Below, in pieces: positions 49,109 through 57,987 of a DNA stretch of 64,000 bases. Made by a program: the position numbers and the translations under genes. The stretch's first letter is position 1. Every line of letters starts with the position of its first letter. The notes below the pieces were generated by a model that was given only the letters and a program-made list of their open reading frames with translations, searched no databases and was not told where the DNA came from. This DNA is from Rhizobiaceae bacterium (GTDB lineage Bacteria > Pseudomonadota > Alphaproteobacteria > Rhizobiales > Rhizobiaceae), in contig JAILWO010000003.1 in assembly GCA_025698895.1 (NCBI GenBank), positions 620,001-684,000 of the forward strand. Reading direction: 5' to 3'.

Positions 49109-49898
49109 GACCTTCGACGTCAGGCGCCAGACCGGCTTCACGACGATCGCGGCGATCTGCTTCGCACTGCTCTACCTGCCGATCATGACGCTGGTGGTCT
49201 ACGCCTTCAACGCCGGCACCTCGATCGCGATCTGGGAGGGCTTTTCGCTGCGCTGGTTCGAGGCGGCGTGGAACAACAACCAGGTGATCGAGGCGTCGTG
49301 GCGCTCGGTGCGGATCGCGTCGGTGGCGGCCGTGCTGGCCACGATCGCGGCGACGATGGCAGCACTCGCCACCACGCGCACCAAGCCCTATCGCGGGCTG
49401 GCCGGCAAATACGCCTTCATCAACATGCCGCTGATGGTGCCCGAGATCGTGGTCGCGGTGGCGCTCCTGATCTTCTTCTCGCGGATCAAGATCGCGACCG
49501 GGTATACCGGCCTCGGCTATCTCATCGCCGCCCACACGGCCTTCTGCATTCCCTTCGCCTACCTGCCGATCCGGGCGCGGCTCGAAAGCATGGACCAGTC
49601 GCTCGAGACCGCCGCCGCCGATCTCTACGCCAATGGCTGGCGGACCTTCCGTCGCATCACGCTGCCATTGCTCTGGCCCGGCATCCTTGCCGGGCTTATG
49701 CTGGCTTTCGTGATCTCGCTCGACGACGTCGTCATCACCGAGTTCGTCAAGTCGGGCGGGCAGGACACGCTGCCGACCTACATGCTGGGCCAGTTGCGGC
49801 GCGTGGTGACGCCGGAAATGAACGCGATCTCGACAGTCTTCCTGCTGCTGTCGATCGGGATCGTGACGCTGTTCTTCTTCATGAGCAGAAGAAAATGA
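49101..49898 (+). CDS. potC: Polyamine-type ABC transporter permease (PotC)
   Basis: A 265-residue permease with six helices and the EAA loop [46 protein letters not shown] and [27 protein letters not shown] are PotC signatures. It starts inside potB and is followed by potD 29 bp on. Confidence 0.92.
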   Translation: MARTFDVRRQTGFTTIAAICFALLYLPIMTLVVYAFNAGTSIAIWEGFSLRWFEAAWNNNQVIEASWRSVRIASVAAVLATIAATMAALATTRTKPYRGLAGKYAFINMPLMVPEIVVAVALLIFFSRIKIATGYTGLGYLIAAHTAFCIPFAYLPIRARLESMDQSLETAAADLYANGWRTFRRITLPLLWPGILAGLMLAFVISLDDVVITEFVKSGGQDTLPTYMLGQLRRVVTPEMNAISTVFLLLSIGIVTLFFFMSRRK

Positions 49899-49927
49899 GA
49901 GGCAGGACCAGAATGGGAGACCTGACA

Positions 49928-50962
49928 ATGCTGCGCAAGACCGGGGCTACGACGCTCGCCATCGCCCTTCTCGCCTCGACGGGGCTGGCGAATGCGGAAG
50001 GCGTGCTCAACCTCTACAACTGGGGCAACTACACCAGCCCTGAGATGATCGAGAAATTCGAGAAGGAACACGACGTCAAGGTCACGATCACCGACTACGA
50101 TTCCAACGATACCGCGCTCGCCAAGATCCGGCAGGGCGGCCATGGCTTCGACATGGTGGTGCCGTCGGCCAGCGTCATGCCGATCTGGATCGGGGAGGAT
50201 CTCCTGTTGGAGCCCGGCATTCCCGAAATGGAGAACTTCAAGAACATCGACCCGCGGTGGGTCGACGTGCCGTTCGATCCGGGCCGCAAATTCTCGGTGC
50301 CGTGGCAGTGGGGCACGACCGGCATCACCGTCAACAAAAGCGTCTATGGCGGCGATCCGAACACGTCGGCGATCTTCCTCGACCCGCCGGAGGAGTTGGT
50401 CGGCAAAGTCAACGTCGTGCCGGAAATGTCGGACGTCATGCATATGGTCGTCACCTATGTTGGCGGCGAGCCATGCACGGGCGACAAGGAGATCCTCAAG
50501 AAGGCGCGTGACCAGCTGGTCGAGGCCAAGGCGAAATGGCTCTCGATGGACTATGGCAATATCGAGAAATACGCCAAGGGCGACATTTCCGCGGGCGTGA
50601 ACTGGAACGGCGCCTCGTTCCGCTCCCGCCTCCAGAATCCCGATATCGTCTACGGCTATCCGAAGGAAGGCTATCCGGTGTGGATGGACAATCTCGCCAT
50701 CCTCAAGGACGCCCAGAACGTCGAGAACGCCAAGCTTTTCATGAACTTCGTCATGGATCCCGAGAACGCGGCGATGCTGTCGTCCTTCGCCCGCTATGCC
50801 AACGGCATCAAGGGCTCTGAACAGTACATGCCCGAGGACATGAAGACCGCTCCGGAGATCGTCATTCCCGAGGAACTGGAGGCGGCCGGAAAGTTCAACC
50901 TGGCCTGCCCGCCGGAGGTGCAGCAACTCTATACCCGCATCTGGACCGACCTGCAGAAATAG
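49928..50962 (+). CDS. potD: Spermidine/putrescine-type periplasmic binding protein
   Basis: A 344-residue binding protein with a signal peptide ([23 protein letters not shown], cleaved before EG). [42 protein letters not shown] is the PotD/PotF N-terminal signature, and [13 protein letters not shown] and [21 protein letters not shown] follow. The ATG at 49928 has GGAG ten bases upstream; an ATG at 49913 is in frame. Ligand residues suggest polyamines but the exact one is not settled. Confidence 0.92.
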   Translation: MLRKTGATTLAIALLASTGLANAEGVLNLYNWGNYTSPEMIEKFEKEHDVKVTITDYDSNDTALAKIRQGGHGFDMVVPSASVMPIWIGEDLLLEPGIPEMENFKNIDPRWVDVPFDPGRKFSVPWQWGTTGITVNKSVYGGDPNTSAIFLDPPEELVGKVNVVPEMSDVMHMVVTYVGGEPCTGDKEILKKARDQLVEAKAKWLSMDYGNIEKYAKGDISAGVNWNGASFRSRLQNPDIVYGYPKEGYPVWMDNLAILKDAQNVENAKLFMNFVMDPENAAMLSSFARYANGIKGSEQYMPEDMKTAPEIVIPEELEAAGKFNLACPPEVQQLYTRIWTDLQK

Positions 50963-50971
50963 TCATCCGGA

Positions 50972-51004
50972 GCCGGGACGCCGCCGCGAAAGCGGCGTTC
51001 CGGC
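50972..51004 (+). terminator. Hairpin after potD
   Basis: CGCCGC/GCGGCG closes on a GAAA tetraloop, extended by an imperfect GCCGG/CCGGC outer stem, ten bases after the potD stop. No T-tract follows, so it is only a probable terminator. Confidence 0.45.
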
Positions 51005-51111
51005 ATTCGGCTTCACAGGAAGGCAAGGCAAAACAGCTCGTTGCATGTCAGTCTTGTGGCGCGGCGGGCGCGGCGCATAAGGTGCACGCCTGACAACGGG
51101 GCTGAACGGAA

Positions 51112-52083
51112 ATGGCGTTGAGTGGAAGCCGGCTGGACGATGCCGCGCGCGCGGGCTGGCTCTACTATGTAGCCGGCAACACGCAGGACCAGATCGCGGC
51201 CAAGCTCGGCGTCTCGCGACAATCGGCGCAGCGCCTCGTGTCGCTGGCGGTGGCCGAAGGTCTGGTCAAGGTGCGCATCGATCATCCGATCGGGCGCTGC
51301 ATGGAACTCGCGCAGGGATTGCGCGACGCGTTCGGGCTGAAATTCGTCGAGGTCGTGCCGACAGATCCGGACTCGGATTCCACGACGCTTGGCGTGGCCC
51401 AGAGCGTTGCTGCCGAGATCGAGAAATGGCTGTCCCGGCCGGAGCCGGTCGTGCTCGCGATGGGGACGGGCCGGACGTTGAAGGCGGCTGTCGAGCAACT
51501 CGCGGCGATCGAATGCCCGCAGCACAAGGTCGTGTCCCTGACGGGGAACATCGCGCCGGACGGTTCGGCCGCCTATTACAACGTCGTCTTCACCATGGCC
51601 GACACGGTGAAGTCGCGTTCCTTTCCGATGCCGCTGCCGGTGATCGCCTCGTCCAAGGCCGAGCGCGACATGCTGCGCGCCCAGGCGATGGTCCGGCCGA
51701 CGCTCGAACTGGCGGCCAGGGCGGACGTGACCTTTGTCGGCATCGGCGATCTCGGCGACCAGGCCCCCCTGTTCGTCGACGGGTTCATCTCGGCCGACGA
51801 TCTCGGCCGATTGCAGCGGGCCGGCGCGGTAGGGGAAATCGTCGGCTGGGCGTTCGATGAGCACGGCCGCATGATCGAGGGGATTACCAATGACCGGGTG
51901 GCAAGCGCGGCCATACCGAGCCGCGAAAGCGGACTGGTGATCGCGGCCGCCAAGGGAGCGGCCAAGCTTCCCGGGATCGCCGCCGCCCTCGAAGGCGGCC
52001 TGGTCAACGGGCTGATCACCGACGAGCGCACCGCCGAAAGGTTGCTCGCCCGACAGCCGAAAAGCCTCAACGGACGCACATAG
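51112..52083 (+). CDS. SorC/DeoR-type sugar-binding transcriptional regulator
   Basis: A 323-residue SorC-family regulator: the N-terminal helix-turn-helix (WLYYVAGNTQDQIAAKLGVSRQSAQRLVSLAVAEGLV) is followed by a phosphosugar-isomerase-like effector domain (VVLAMGTGRTLKAAVEQLA, DVTFVGIGDLGDQAPLF, GRMIEGITNDRVASA). It sits upstream of the smo operon and is the likely regulator of it, as in rhizobial and Rhodobacter polyol operons. Confidence 0.9.
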   Translation: MALSGSRLDDAARAGWLYYVAGNTQDQIAAKLGVSRQSAQRLVSLAVAEGLVKVRIDHPIGRCMELAQGLRDAFGLKFVEVVPTDPDSDSTTLGVAQSVAAEIEKWLSRPEPVVLAMGTGRTLKAAVEQLAAIECPQHKVVSLTGNIAPDGSAAYYNVVFTMADTVKSRSFPMPLPVIASSKAERDMLRAQAMVRPTLELAARADVTFVGIGDLGDQAPLFVDGFISADDLGRLQRAGAVGEIVGWAFDEHGRMIEGITNDRVASAAIPSRESGLVIAAAKGAAKLPGIAAALEGGLVNGLITDERTAERLLARQPKSLNGRT

Positions 52084-52214
52084 GAGGGCGTCGTGCCTCT
52101 TGCGCGCGAGCCGAGGGGGCAGACCGTGTAAGGAAAGCCACATATGGTTCCGCCGTGCGGTGTTAACGGTCGTCATCGGGAGCGCGTGTTGCGACGACGT
52201 AAGGAGGGCCTGCG

Positions 52215-52475
52215 GTGACAAAGTGGATTCTATTGGCAGCGGGCGTGTTTCTGTTCACCAACGGCATGTACACGCGTACCTATGGCTATGAAGATCCCGG
52301 GCGCTACTGCTATCAGATGGATCTCATCGACCTCTATGGCTGCTTCGCCAGCCCCGCCGTCCCTCGACTGATCCACTGGAGCGCCATCCTGATCGGGGCC
52401 GGCCTGATGCTCTGGTCGTTGATACGCAGCCGTCGACGAACGGCCACCAGCGGTGGAAATCATCGTGTGGAGTGA
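52215..52475 (+). CDS. Small membrane protein of unknown function
   Basis: An 86-residue frame with a GTG start and a strong AAGGAGGG site. It has two hydrophobic helices (WILLAAGVFLFTNGMY and LIHWSAILIGAGLMLWSLI) and three Cys and Tyr-rich residues between them (YCYQMDLIDLYGCF). No family is recognised. Confidence 0.55.
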   Translation: MTKWILLAAGVFLFTNGMYTRTYGYEDPGRYCYQMDLIDLYGCFASPAVPRLIHWSAILIGAGLMLWSLIRSRRRTATSGGNHRVE

Positions 52476-52647
52476 TCGGCCCAAAGCCGATCGCTACGGG
52501 ATGATCGGCATCTTTGTCGGGATGGCGGTCGCGGCCCCGATCGCGATTCTGTTCGCGTTCGACGCGCCCACCATCGTTCGCTATTTCATTATGGCCGCAG
52601 GCCTCCTCATCGGTCTGGTCGCGGGGCGCGCGATCGGCGCGCGCTGA
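52453..52647 (+). CDS. Small membrane protein overlapping its neighbour
   Basis: A 64-residue frame from a GTG at 52453, starting within the end of the preceding gene. Two hydrophobic helices (MIGIFVGMAVAAPIAILFAF and YFIMAAGLLIGLVAGRAIG) make up nearly all of it. No family is recognised; the overlap suggests a pair. Confidence 0.5.
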   Translation: MEIIVWSDRPKADRYGMIGIFVGMAVAAPIAILFAFDAPTIVRYFIMAAGLLIGLVAGRAIGAR

Positions 52648-52761
52648 CTTTCGCCGGCTTCGCTGCTCGCGGCATTTTCTCCCCGCTCATTATCCAGCAC
52701 CGCGCGTAGCATCAGCGACACCGCGCCCAGCCTTCTGCTGCGCTGCAGCGACGAATCCGGC

Positions 52762-52812
52762 TTGACCTCAGTCATGCGAAGTGAATAATTGCCCATAGCA
52801 AAGGCATTTGCT
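52762..52812 (+). promoter_or_regulatory. smoE promoter and candidate SorC operator
   Basis: TTGACC at 52762 and AATAAT at 52784 form a sigma-70-like promoter with a 16-base spacer. Just downstream, AGCAAAGGCATTTGCT (52797-52812) is a perfect palindrome with 6-base arms, placed at the expected transcription start, where a repressor would block it. It lies 25 bp before the smoE ATG. Binding by the regulator at 51112 is inferred. Confidence 0.6.
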
Positions 52813-52836
52813 CATTTCGGTTCACGGGAGGAACTC

Positions 52837-54147
52837 ATGACGATCAGGACGATCATGCTGGGCGCATGCTCGGCGCTCGCCTTCACCGCCTTCGCCGGCG
52901 CGGAGACGCTGACCATCGCCACCGTCAACAATGGCGACATGATCCGCATGCAGAAGCTGACGGGCGATTTCACCGAAAAGAACCCCGACATCGAACTGGA
53001 ATGGGTGACGCTGGAGGAAAACGTCCTGCGCGAGCGCGTCACCACCGACATCGCCACCAAGGGCGGCCAGTATGACGTGATGACGATCGGCAATTACGAG
53101 GTGCCGATCTGGGCCAAGCAGGGCTGGCTCCTGGAACTCGATAGCCTCGGCGACGACTATGACGTGGACGACCTGCTGCCCGCGATCCGCGGCGGCCTGA
53201 CGGTCGACGGCAAGCTCTACGCAGCGCCGTTCTACGGCGAGTCGGCGATGATCATGTACCGCACCGACCTGTTCGAGGCCTCGGGGCTGGAGATGCCGGA
53301 CGAGCCGACATGGTCTTTCATCGGCGAGGCGGCGCGCAAGATCAAGGAAGACAATCCAGACGTGAACGGCATCTGCCTGCGCGGCAAGGCCGGCTGGGGC
53401 GAGAACATGGCCTTCGTCACGGCTCTGACCAACTCCTTCGGCGGGCGCTGGTTCGACGAGGAATGGAAGCCGCAGTTCGACCAGCCGGAATGGAAGGAAG
53501 CGCTCACCTTCTATGCCGACCTGATGAAGGACGCCGGGCCGTCGGGCGCATCGTCCAACGGCTTCAACGAGAACCTGACGCTCTTCCAGCAGGGCAAGTG
53601 CGGCATGTGGATCGACGCCACGGTGGCGGCCTCTTTCGTGTCAAACCCGGACGACTCGACGGTCGCGGGCGATGTCGGCTACGCGCTCTTCCCCAGCAAG
53701 GAAGGCGTGGACAACCACGGCAACTGGCTGTGGTCCTGGAACCTGGCGGTTCCCGCCGGCAGCCAGAAGGCGGAAGCGGCGCAGAAGTTCATCGCCTGGG
53801 CCACCAGCAAGGACTATACCGAGCTGGTCGCCGAAAAGGAGGGCTGGGCGAACGTGCCGCCCGGAACGCGCACCTCGCTCTACGAGAACGAGGACTACAA
53901 GGAAGCCGCGCCCTTCGCGGAGCCGACGCTGGCGGCGATGCAGGCGGCCGATATCACCAAGCCGACCGTCGATCCGGTGCCCTATACGGGCGGCCAGTTC
54001 GTGGCGATCCCCGAATTCCAGGGGCTGGGCACGACGGTCGGGCAGATTTTCTCGTCGGTGATCGCGGGGCAGTCGAGCGTCGATGACGCGCTCGCCCAGG
54101 CGCAGACCGTCGCCGAGCGCGAGATGCGCCGGGCGGGATACAACTAG
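52837..54147 (+). CDS. smoE: Polyol ABC transporter binding protein (SmoE-like)
   Basis: A 436-residue periplasmic binding protein with a signal peptide (MTIRTIMLGACSALAFTAFAGA, cleaved before ET). ETLTIATVNNGDMIRMQKLTGDF, YDVMTIGNYEVPIWAKQGWL and NLAVPAGSQKAEAAQKFIAWATSKDY match sorbitol/mannitol-binding proteins of alphaproteobacteria. GGGAGGAA precedes the ATG at 52837. It heads smoEFGK-smoS-mtlK. Confidence 0.92.
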   Translation: MTIRTIMLGACSALAFTAFAGAETLTIATVNNGDMIRMQKLTGDFTEKNPDIELEWVTLEENVLRERVTTDIATKGGQYDVMTIGNYEVPIWAKQGWLLELDSLGDDYDVDDLLPAIRGGLTVDGKLYAAPFYGESAMIMYRTDLFEASGLEMPDEPTWSFIGEAARKIKEDNPDVNGICLRGKAGWGENMAFVTALTNSFGGRWFDEEWKPQFDQPEWKEALTFYADLMKDAGPSGASSNGFNENLTLFQQGKCGMWIDATVAASFVSNPDDSTVAGDVGYALFPSKEGVDNHGNWLWSWNLAVPAGSQKAEAAQKFIAWATSKDYTELVAEKEGWANVPPGTRTSLYENEDYKEAAPFAEPTLAAMQAADITKPTVDPVPYTGGQFVAIPEFQGLGTTVGQIFSSVIAGQSSVDDALAQAQTVAEREMRRAGYN

Positions 54148-54164
54148 GGCTCCTCCCGGGCCTG

Positions 54165-54202
54165 CCCGGCCGTCCGATCCCAGCGGGCGGCCGGGTTCTT
54201 TT
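54165..54202 (+). terminator. Intrinsic terminator between smoE and smoF
   Basis: A 12-bp stem (CCCGGCCGTCCG with CGGGCGGCCGGG, one T-G pair) with a seven-base loop is followed by TTCTTTT. This is a strong rho-independent terminator 17 bp after smoE. It should lower transcription of the permease genes relative to the binding protein. Confidence 0.85.
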
Positions 54203-54221
54203 GAATGACGAGCAAGCGAAC

Positions 54222-54347
54222 ACCTCTCATCCGTCTCGACGCTGCGCGCCGAGCCACCTTCTCCCACAAGGGGAGAAGGCAGGATGCCCCTCCTTCTCCC
54301 CTTGTGGGAGAAGGTGGCCGAGCCGAAGGTGAGGTCGGATGAGGGGT
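54222..54347. repeat. Palindromic repeat between smoE and smoF (family B)
   Basis: Two arms (54222-54279 and 54291-54347) are inverted copies sharing CCACCTTCTCCCACAAGG and CTCATCCG ends, with a short loop. It is the same family as the repeat at 42531-42701. It ends about 30 bp before the smoF start. Confidence 0.85.
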
Positions 54348-54379
54348 ATTGCTCAGCAGCAGCTTCGCGAGGCATGGAG

Positions 54380-55252
54380 ATGGCCACCAGACAGACACGA
54401 AGCCTCGCCCGCGCCATGATGGCGCCGGCCGTCATCCTGCTCCTGATCTGGATGATCGTGCCGCTGTCCATGACGATCTGGTACTCCTTCCAGAACTACA
54501 ATCTGCTCAACCCGGCCAACCAGAACTTTGCCGGCTGGCTGAACTACGAATTCTTCGTCACCGACCCGGCCTTCTGGCAGTCCATCGGCAACACGCTGAT
54601 GATCGTCGTCGGCGTGCTGCTCATCACCGTCGTCGGCGGAATCCTTCTGGCGCTGCTGCTCGACCAGCCGATCTGGGGGCAAGGGATCGTGCGCATCCTC
54701 GTGATCTCGCCCTTCTTCGTCATGCCGCCGGTCGCCGCGCTGGTGTGGAAGAACATGATCATGCATCCGGGCTATGGCGTCTTCGCCGACATCGCCCGTT
54801 TCCTCGGGCTGCAGCCGGTCGACTGGTTCGCGCAGTATCCGCTGTTTTCGCTGATCCTGATCGTCGCCTGGCAGTGGCTGCCCTTCGCGACGCTGATCCT
54901 GCTCACCGCGCTGCAGTCGCTCGACGGCGAGCAGCAGGAGGCGGCCGAGATGGACGGCGCCAACGCGCTGCAGAGCTTCTGGTACCTGACGCTGCCGCAT
55001 CTGGCGCGTGCCATCACCGTCGTGATCCTGATCCAGACGATCTTCCTGCTGGCCGTCTATGCCGAGATCCTGGTCACGACGAATGGCGGCCCGGGCTACG
55101 CGACCACCAATCTTGCCTTCTTGGTCTATCGCACCGCGCTGCTCTCCTACGACATCGGCGGCGCGTCGGCCGGTGGCGTGATCGCGGTCATCCTGGCCAA
55201 TATCGTCGCGATCTTCCTGATGCGCGCCGTCGGCAAGAACCTGGAGCGGTGA
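54380..55252 (+). CDS. smoF: Polyol ABC transporter permease (SmoF-like)
   Basis: A 290-residue permease with six helices: LARAMMAPAVILLLIWMIVPLSMTIWYSFQNYNLLNP at the start and the EAA loop EAAEMDGANALQSFWYLTLPHLARAI. The ATG at 54380 was chosen because GAGG lies seven bases before it; an ATG at 54374 and an open frame through the upstream repeat are less likely. It is followed by smoG. Confidence 0.9.
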   Translation: MATRQTRSLARAMMAPAVILLLIWMIVPLSMTIWYSFQNYNLLNPANQNFAGWLNYEFFVTDPAFWQSIGNTLMIVVGVLLITVVGGILLALLLDQPIWGQGIVRILVISPFFVMPPVAALVWKNMIMHPGYGVFADIARFLGLQPVDWFAQYPLFSLILIVAWQWLPFATLILLTALQSLDGEQQEAAEMDGANALQSFWYLTLPHLARAITVVILIQTIFLLAVYAEILVTTNGGPGYATTNLAFLVYRTALLSYDIGGASAGGVIAVILANIVAIFLMRAVGKNLER

Positions 55253-55309
55253 GGGGAGTGGATATGGGAATGCATCCGACGCTCCACCCGGACGAGAGGA
55301 GCATCTGAC

Positions 55310-56134
55310 ATGGCACGCGCCGTCACAACGCGCAGGAAGACAATCGCGACGGCGGCCGCATGGCTGATCGCCTTCGTCATCTTCTTCCCGATCCTCTACA
55401 CGGTCATCACCTCCTTCAAGACCGAGCCGGAGGCCATCGCGGGCATCAGCCTGGTCCCGTCCGGCACCTTCGAGAACTATGTCGAGGTGCAGACCCAGCG
55501 CGACTATTTCCGGCCCTTCATGAACTCCGTCATCATGGCGGTGGGCTCCACGATCCTGGCGCTGATCGTGGCCGTGCCGGCGGCCTGGTCGATGGCCTTC
55601 TCGCCGACGAAGCGCACCAAGGACATCCTGATGTGGATGCTGTCGACCAAGATGATGCCGGCCGTCGGCGTCCTGGTGCCGCTCTACCTGATCTTCCGCG
55701 ACACGGGCCTGCTCGACACGCGGCTGGGGCTGACGATTGTGCTCACCCTGGTCAACCTGCCGATCGTGGTGTGGATGCTCTACACCTATTTTCGCGAGAT
55801 CCCGGGCGAGATCCTGGAAGCGGCGCGCATGGACGGCGCCTCGCTGTGGAACGAGATCGTCTACGTTCTGACGCCGATGGCGGTGCCCGGGATCGCCTCG
55901 ACCATGCTGCTCAACATCATCCTGGCGTGGAACGAGTCCTTCTGGACGATCCGGCTGACGGCCGCGCAGGCCGCGCCGCTGACGGCCTTCATCGCCTCCT
56001 TCTCGTCTCCGCAGGGACTGTTCTGGGCGAAGCTTTCGGCCGCCTCGACACTGGCGATCGCGCCGATCCTGATCATGGGCTGGTTCAGCCAGAAACAACT
56101 GGTCCGCGGCCTGACCTTCGGCGCGGTGAAGTGA
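55310..56134 (+). CDS. smoG: Polyol ABC transporter permease (SmoG-like)
   Basis: A 274-residue permease: [63 protein letters not shown] and the EAA loop [36 protein letters not shown] site precedes the ATG. It ends 13 bp before smoK. Confidence 0.93.
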   Translation: MARAVTTRRKTIATAAAWLIAFVIFFPILYTVITSFKTEPEAIAGISLVPSGTFENYVEVQTQRDYFRPFMNSVIMAVGSTILALIVAVPAAWSMAFSPTKRTKDILMWMLSTKMMPAVGVLVPLYLIFRDTGLLDTRLGLTIVLTLVNLPIVVWMLYTYFREIPGEILEAARMDGASLWNEIVYVLTPMAVPGIASTMLLNIILAWNESFWTIRLTAAQAAPLTAFIASFSSPQGLFWAKLSAASTLAIAPILIMGWFSQKQLVRGLTFGAVK

Positions 56135-56147
56135 GGGAGGACCGACG

Positions 56148-57149
56148 ATGGGCCAGATCACGCTGACAAAGGTCAACAAGACGTTCGGGTCGACCGTCGT
56201 CATTCCCGAGATCGACCTGGAAATCGAGGACGGCGAGTTCGTCGTCTTCGTCGGGCCGTCGGGTTGCGGAAAGTCAACGCTGCTCCGGCTGATCGCGGGG
56301 CTGGAGGACACGACGTCGGGCACGATCTCGATCGACGGCAAGGACGTGACCGGCCTGCCGCCGGCGCGGCGCGGGCTGGCGATGGTGTTTCAGTCCTACG
56401 CGCTCTATCCGCATATGAGCGTCTACAACAACATCGCCTTCCCGCTGAAGATGGCCAAGACCGACAAGGCCGAGATCGACCGGAAGGTGAGGGCGGCGGC
56501 CGAAACGCTCAATCTCACCGCCTATCTCGAACGCCGACCCGGCCAGCTCTCGGGCGGCCAGCGCCAGCGCGTGGCGATCGGCCGCGCGATCGTGCGCCAA
56601 CCCTCGGCCTTCCTGTTCGACGAGCCGTTGTCGAACCTCGACGCCGCGCTGCGCGGGACGATGCGGCTGGAGATTTCCGAACTGCATCAGAAGCTGGCGA
56701 CCACGATGATCTACGTCACCCATGACCAGGTCGAGGCGATGACGATGGCCGACAAGATCGTGGTGCTCAACGCGGGCAATATCGAGCAGGTCGGCTCGCC
56801 GCTGGAGCTCTATCGCAGCCCGCGCAATCTTTTCGTCGCCGGCTTCATCGGATCGCCCAAGATGAATTTCCTCACGGGCGCGGCGGCAGAGAAGCATGAC
56901 GCGACGACGATCGGCATCAGGCCGGAGCATCTGGCGATCTCCACCCAGGGCGGCGAGTGGAAGGGCAAGGTTGGCGTGGCTGAGCATCTCGGCTCCGACA
57001 CCTATCTGCACGTTCACACCGACGAGGGCGGGCTGATGACGGTGCGCACCACGGGCGAGGCGGGACTCGATACGGGGCAGGATGTCTGGCTGTCGCCGAC
57101 GCCGGAGCGCCTGCACCGGTTCGGCGGAGACGGGTTGGCCCTGGCATGA
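56148..57149 (+). CDS. smoK: Polyol ABC transporter ATP-binding protein (SmoK/UgpC-like)
   Basis: A 333-residue ATPase of the MalK/UgpC type: Walker [20 protein letters not shown], signature [19 protein letters not shown], Walker [16 protein letters not shown], and a C-terminal regulatory domain with [24 protein letters not shown] is the usual start. It overlaps smoS by four bases. Confidence 0.94.
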   Translation: MGQITLTKVNKTFGSTVVIPEIDLEIEDGEFVVFVGPSGCGKSTLLRLIAGLEDTTSGTISIDGKDVTGLPPARRGLAMVFQSYALYPHMSVYNNIAFPLKMAKTDKAEIDRKVRAAAETLNLTAYLERRPGQLSGGQRQRVAIGRAIVRQPSAFLFDEPLSNLDAALRGTMRLEISELHQKLATTMIYVTHDQVEAMTMADKIVVLNAGNIEQVGSPLELYRSPRNLFVAGFIGSPKMNFLTGAAAEKHDATTIGIRPEHLAISTQGGEWKGKVGVAEHLGSDTYLHVHTDEGGLMTVRTTGEAGLDTGQDVWLSPTPERLHRFGGDGLALA

Positions 57150-57919
57150 AACGGCTCGACGGCAAGGCCGCGCTGATCACCGGGGCCGCGCGCGGCATCG
57201 GGCTGGCCTTCGCCGAAGCCTATGTGCGCGAAGGGGCGACGGTAGCCATCGGCGACATCGACCTCGAAACGGCCGAGACGGCGGCGGCGCGGATCGGCGA
57301 GGCGGCCTTCGCCGTGCCGCTCGACGTGACCGACCAGGCCTCGATCGAGGCGGCGGTGCGGGCGGTCGAGGCGCGGACCGGCGGTATCGACATACTGGTC
57401 AACAACGCCGCCCTGTTCGACCTCGCGCCGATCGTCGAGATCACCCGCGAGAGCTATGACAGGCTCTTTTCGGTCAATGTGGCCGGCGTGTTGTTCATGC
57501 TGCAGGCCGTGGCGAAGTCGATGATCGAACGCGGGCAGGGCGGCAGGATCATCAACATGGCGAGCCAGGCCGGCCGGCGCGGCGAGGCGCTGGTCGCCGT
57601 CTACTGCGCGTCCAAGGCCGCCATCATTTCGCTGACGCAATCGGCCGGGCTCGACCTGATCCGGCACGGCATCAATGTCAACGCGATCGCGCCCGGCGTG
57701 GTCGACGGCGAGCACTGGGATCATGTCGACGCGCTGTTCGCGAAGCACGAGGGGCTGGAACCAGGCGAGAAGAAGCGGCGGGTCGGCGCGGCCGTGCCTT
57801 ACGGCAGGATGGGCCGCGCGGAGGATCTCACCGGCATGGCCGTGTTCCTGGCCTCGGCCGAGGCCGACTACGTGGTGGCGCAGACCTACAATGTCGATGG
57901 CGGGAACTGGATGAGCTGA
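57146..57919 (+). CDS. smoS: Sorbitol (L-iditol) dehydrogenase, SDR family
   Basis: A 257-residue [31 protein letters not shown], the catalytic [24 protein letters not shown] (Ser, Tyr, Lys), and the C-terminal [15 protein letters not shown] that is typical of SmoS. It oxidises sorbitol to fructose with NAD+. It is the first enzyme of the polyol pathway here and overlaps smoK. Confidence 0.94.
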   Translation: MKRLDGKAALITGAARGIGLAFAEAYVREGATVAIGDIDLETAETAAARIGEAAFAVPLDVTDQASIEAAVRAVEARTGGIDILVNNAALFDLAPIVEITRESYDRLFSVNVAGVLFMLQAVAKSMIERGQGGRIINMASQAGRRGEALVAVYCASKAAIISLTQSAGLDLIRHGINVNAIAPGVVDGEHWDHVDALFAKHEGLEPGEKKRRVGAAVPYGRMGRAEDLTGMAVFLASAEADYVVAQTYNVDGGNWMS

Positions 57920-57922
57920 ACG

Positions 57923-57940
57923 CCACCTTCTCCCGCGAGG
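57923..57940 (+). repeat. Decayed half of a family B repeat
   Basis: The 18-base core CCACCTTCTCCCACAAGG is present with two changes (CCCGCGAGG at the end), in the 68-bp smoS-mtlK gap. No inverted partner is seen. Confidence 0.4.
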
Positions 57941-57987
57941 ACCGAAGGAAGGGCGGAACCGCGCACCGGGCAACGCAAGGGCAAGGA

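Noticed and set aside
54284-54379. A longer smoF starting MPLLLPLWEK inside the palindromic repeat
   Set aside because: The extra residues are translated repeat sequence and have no family match; the ATG at 54380 has a correctly spaced GAGG and matches the family start.
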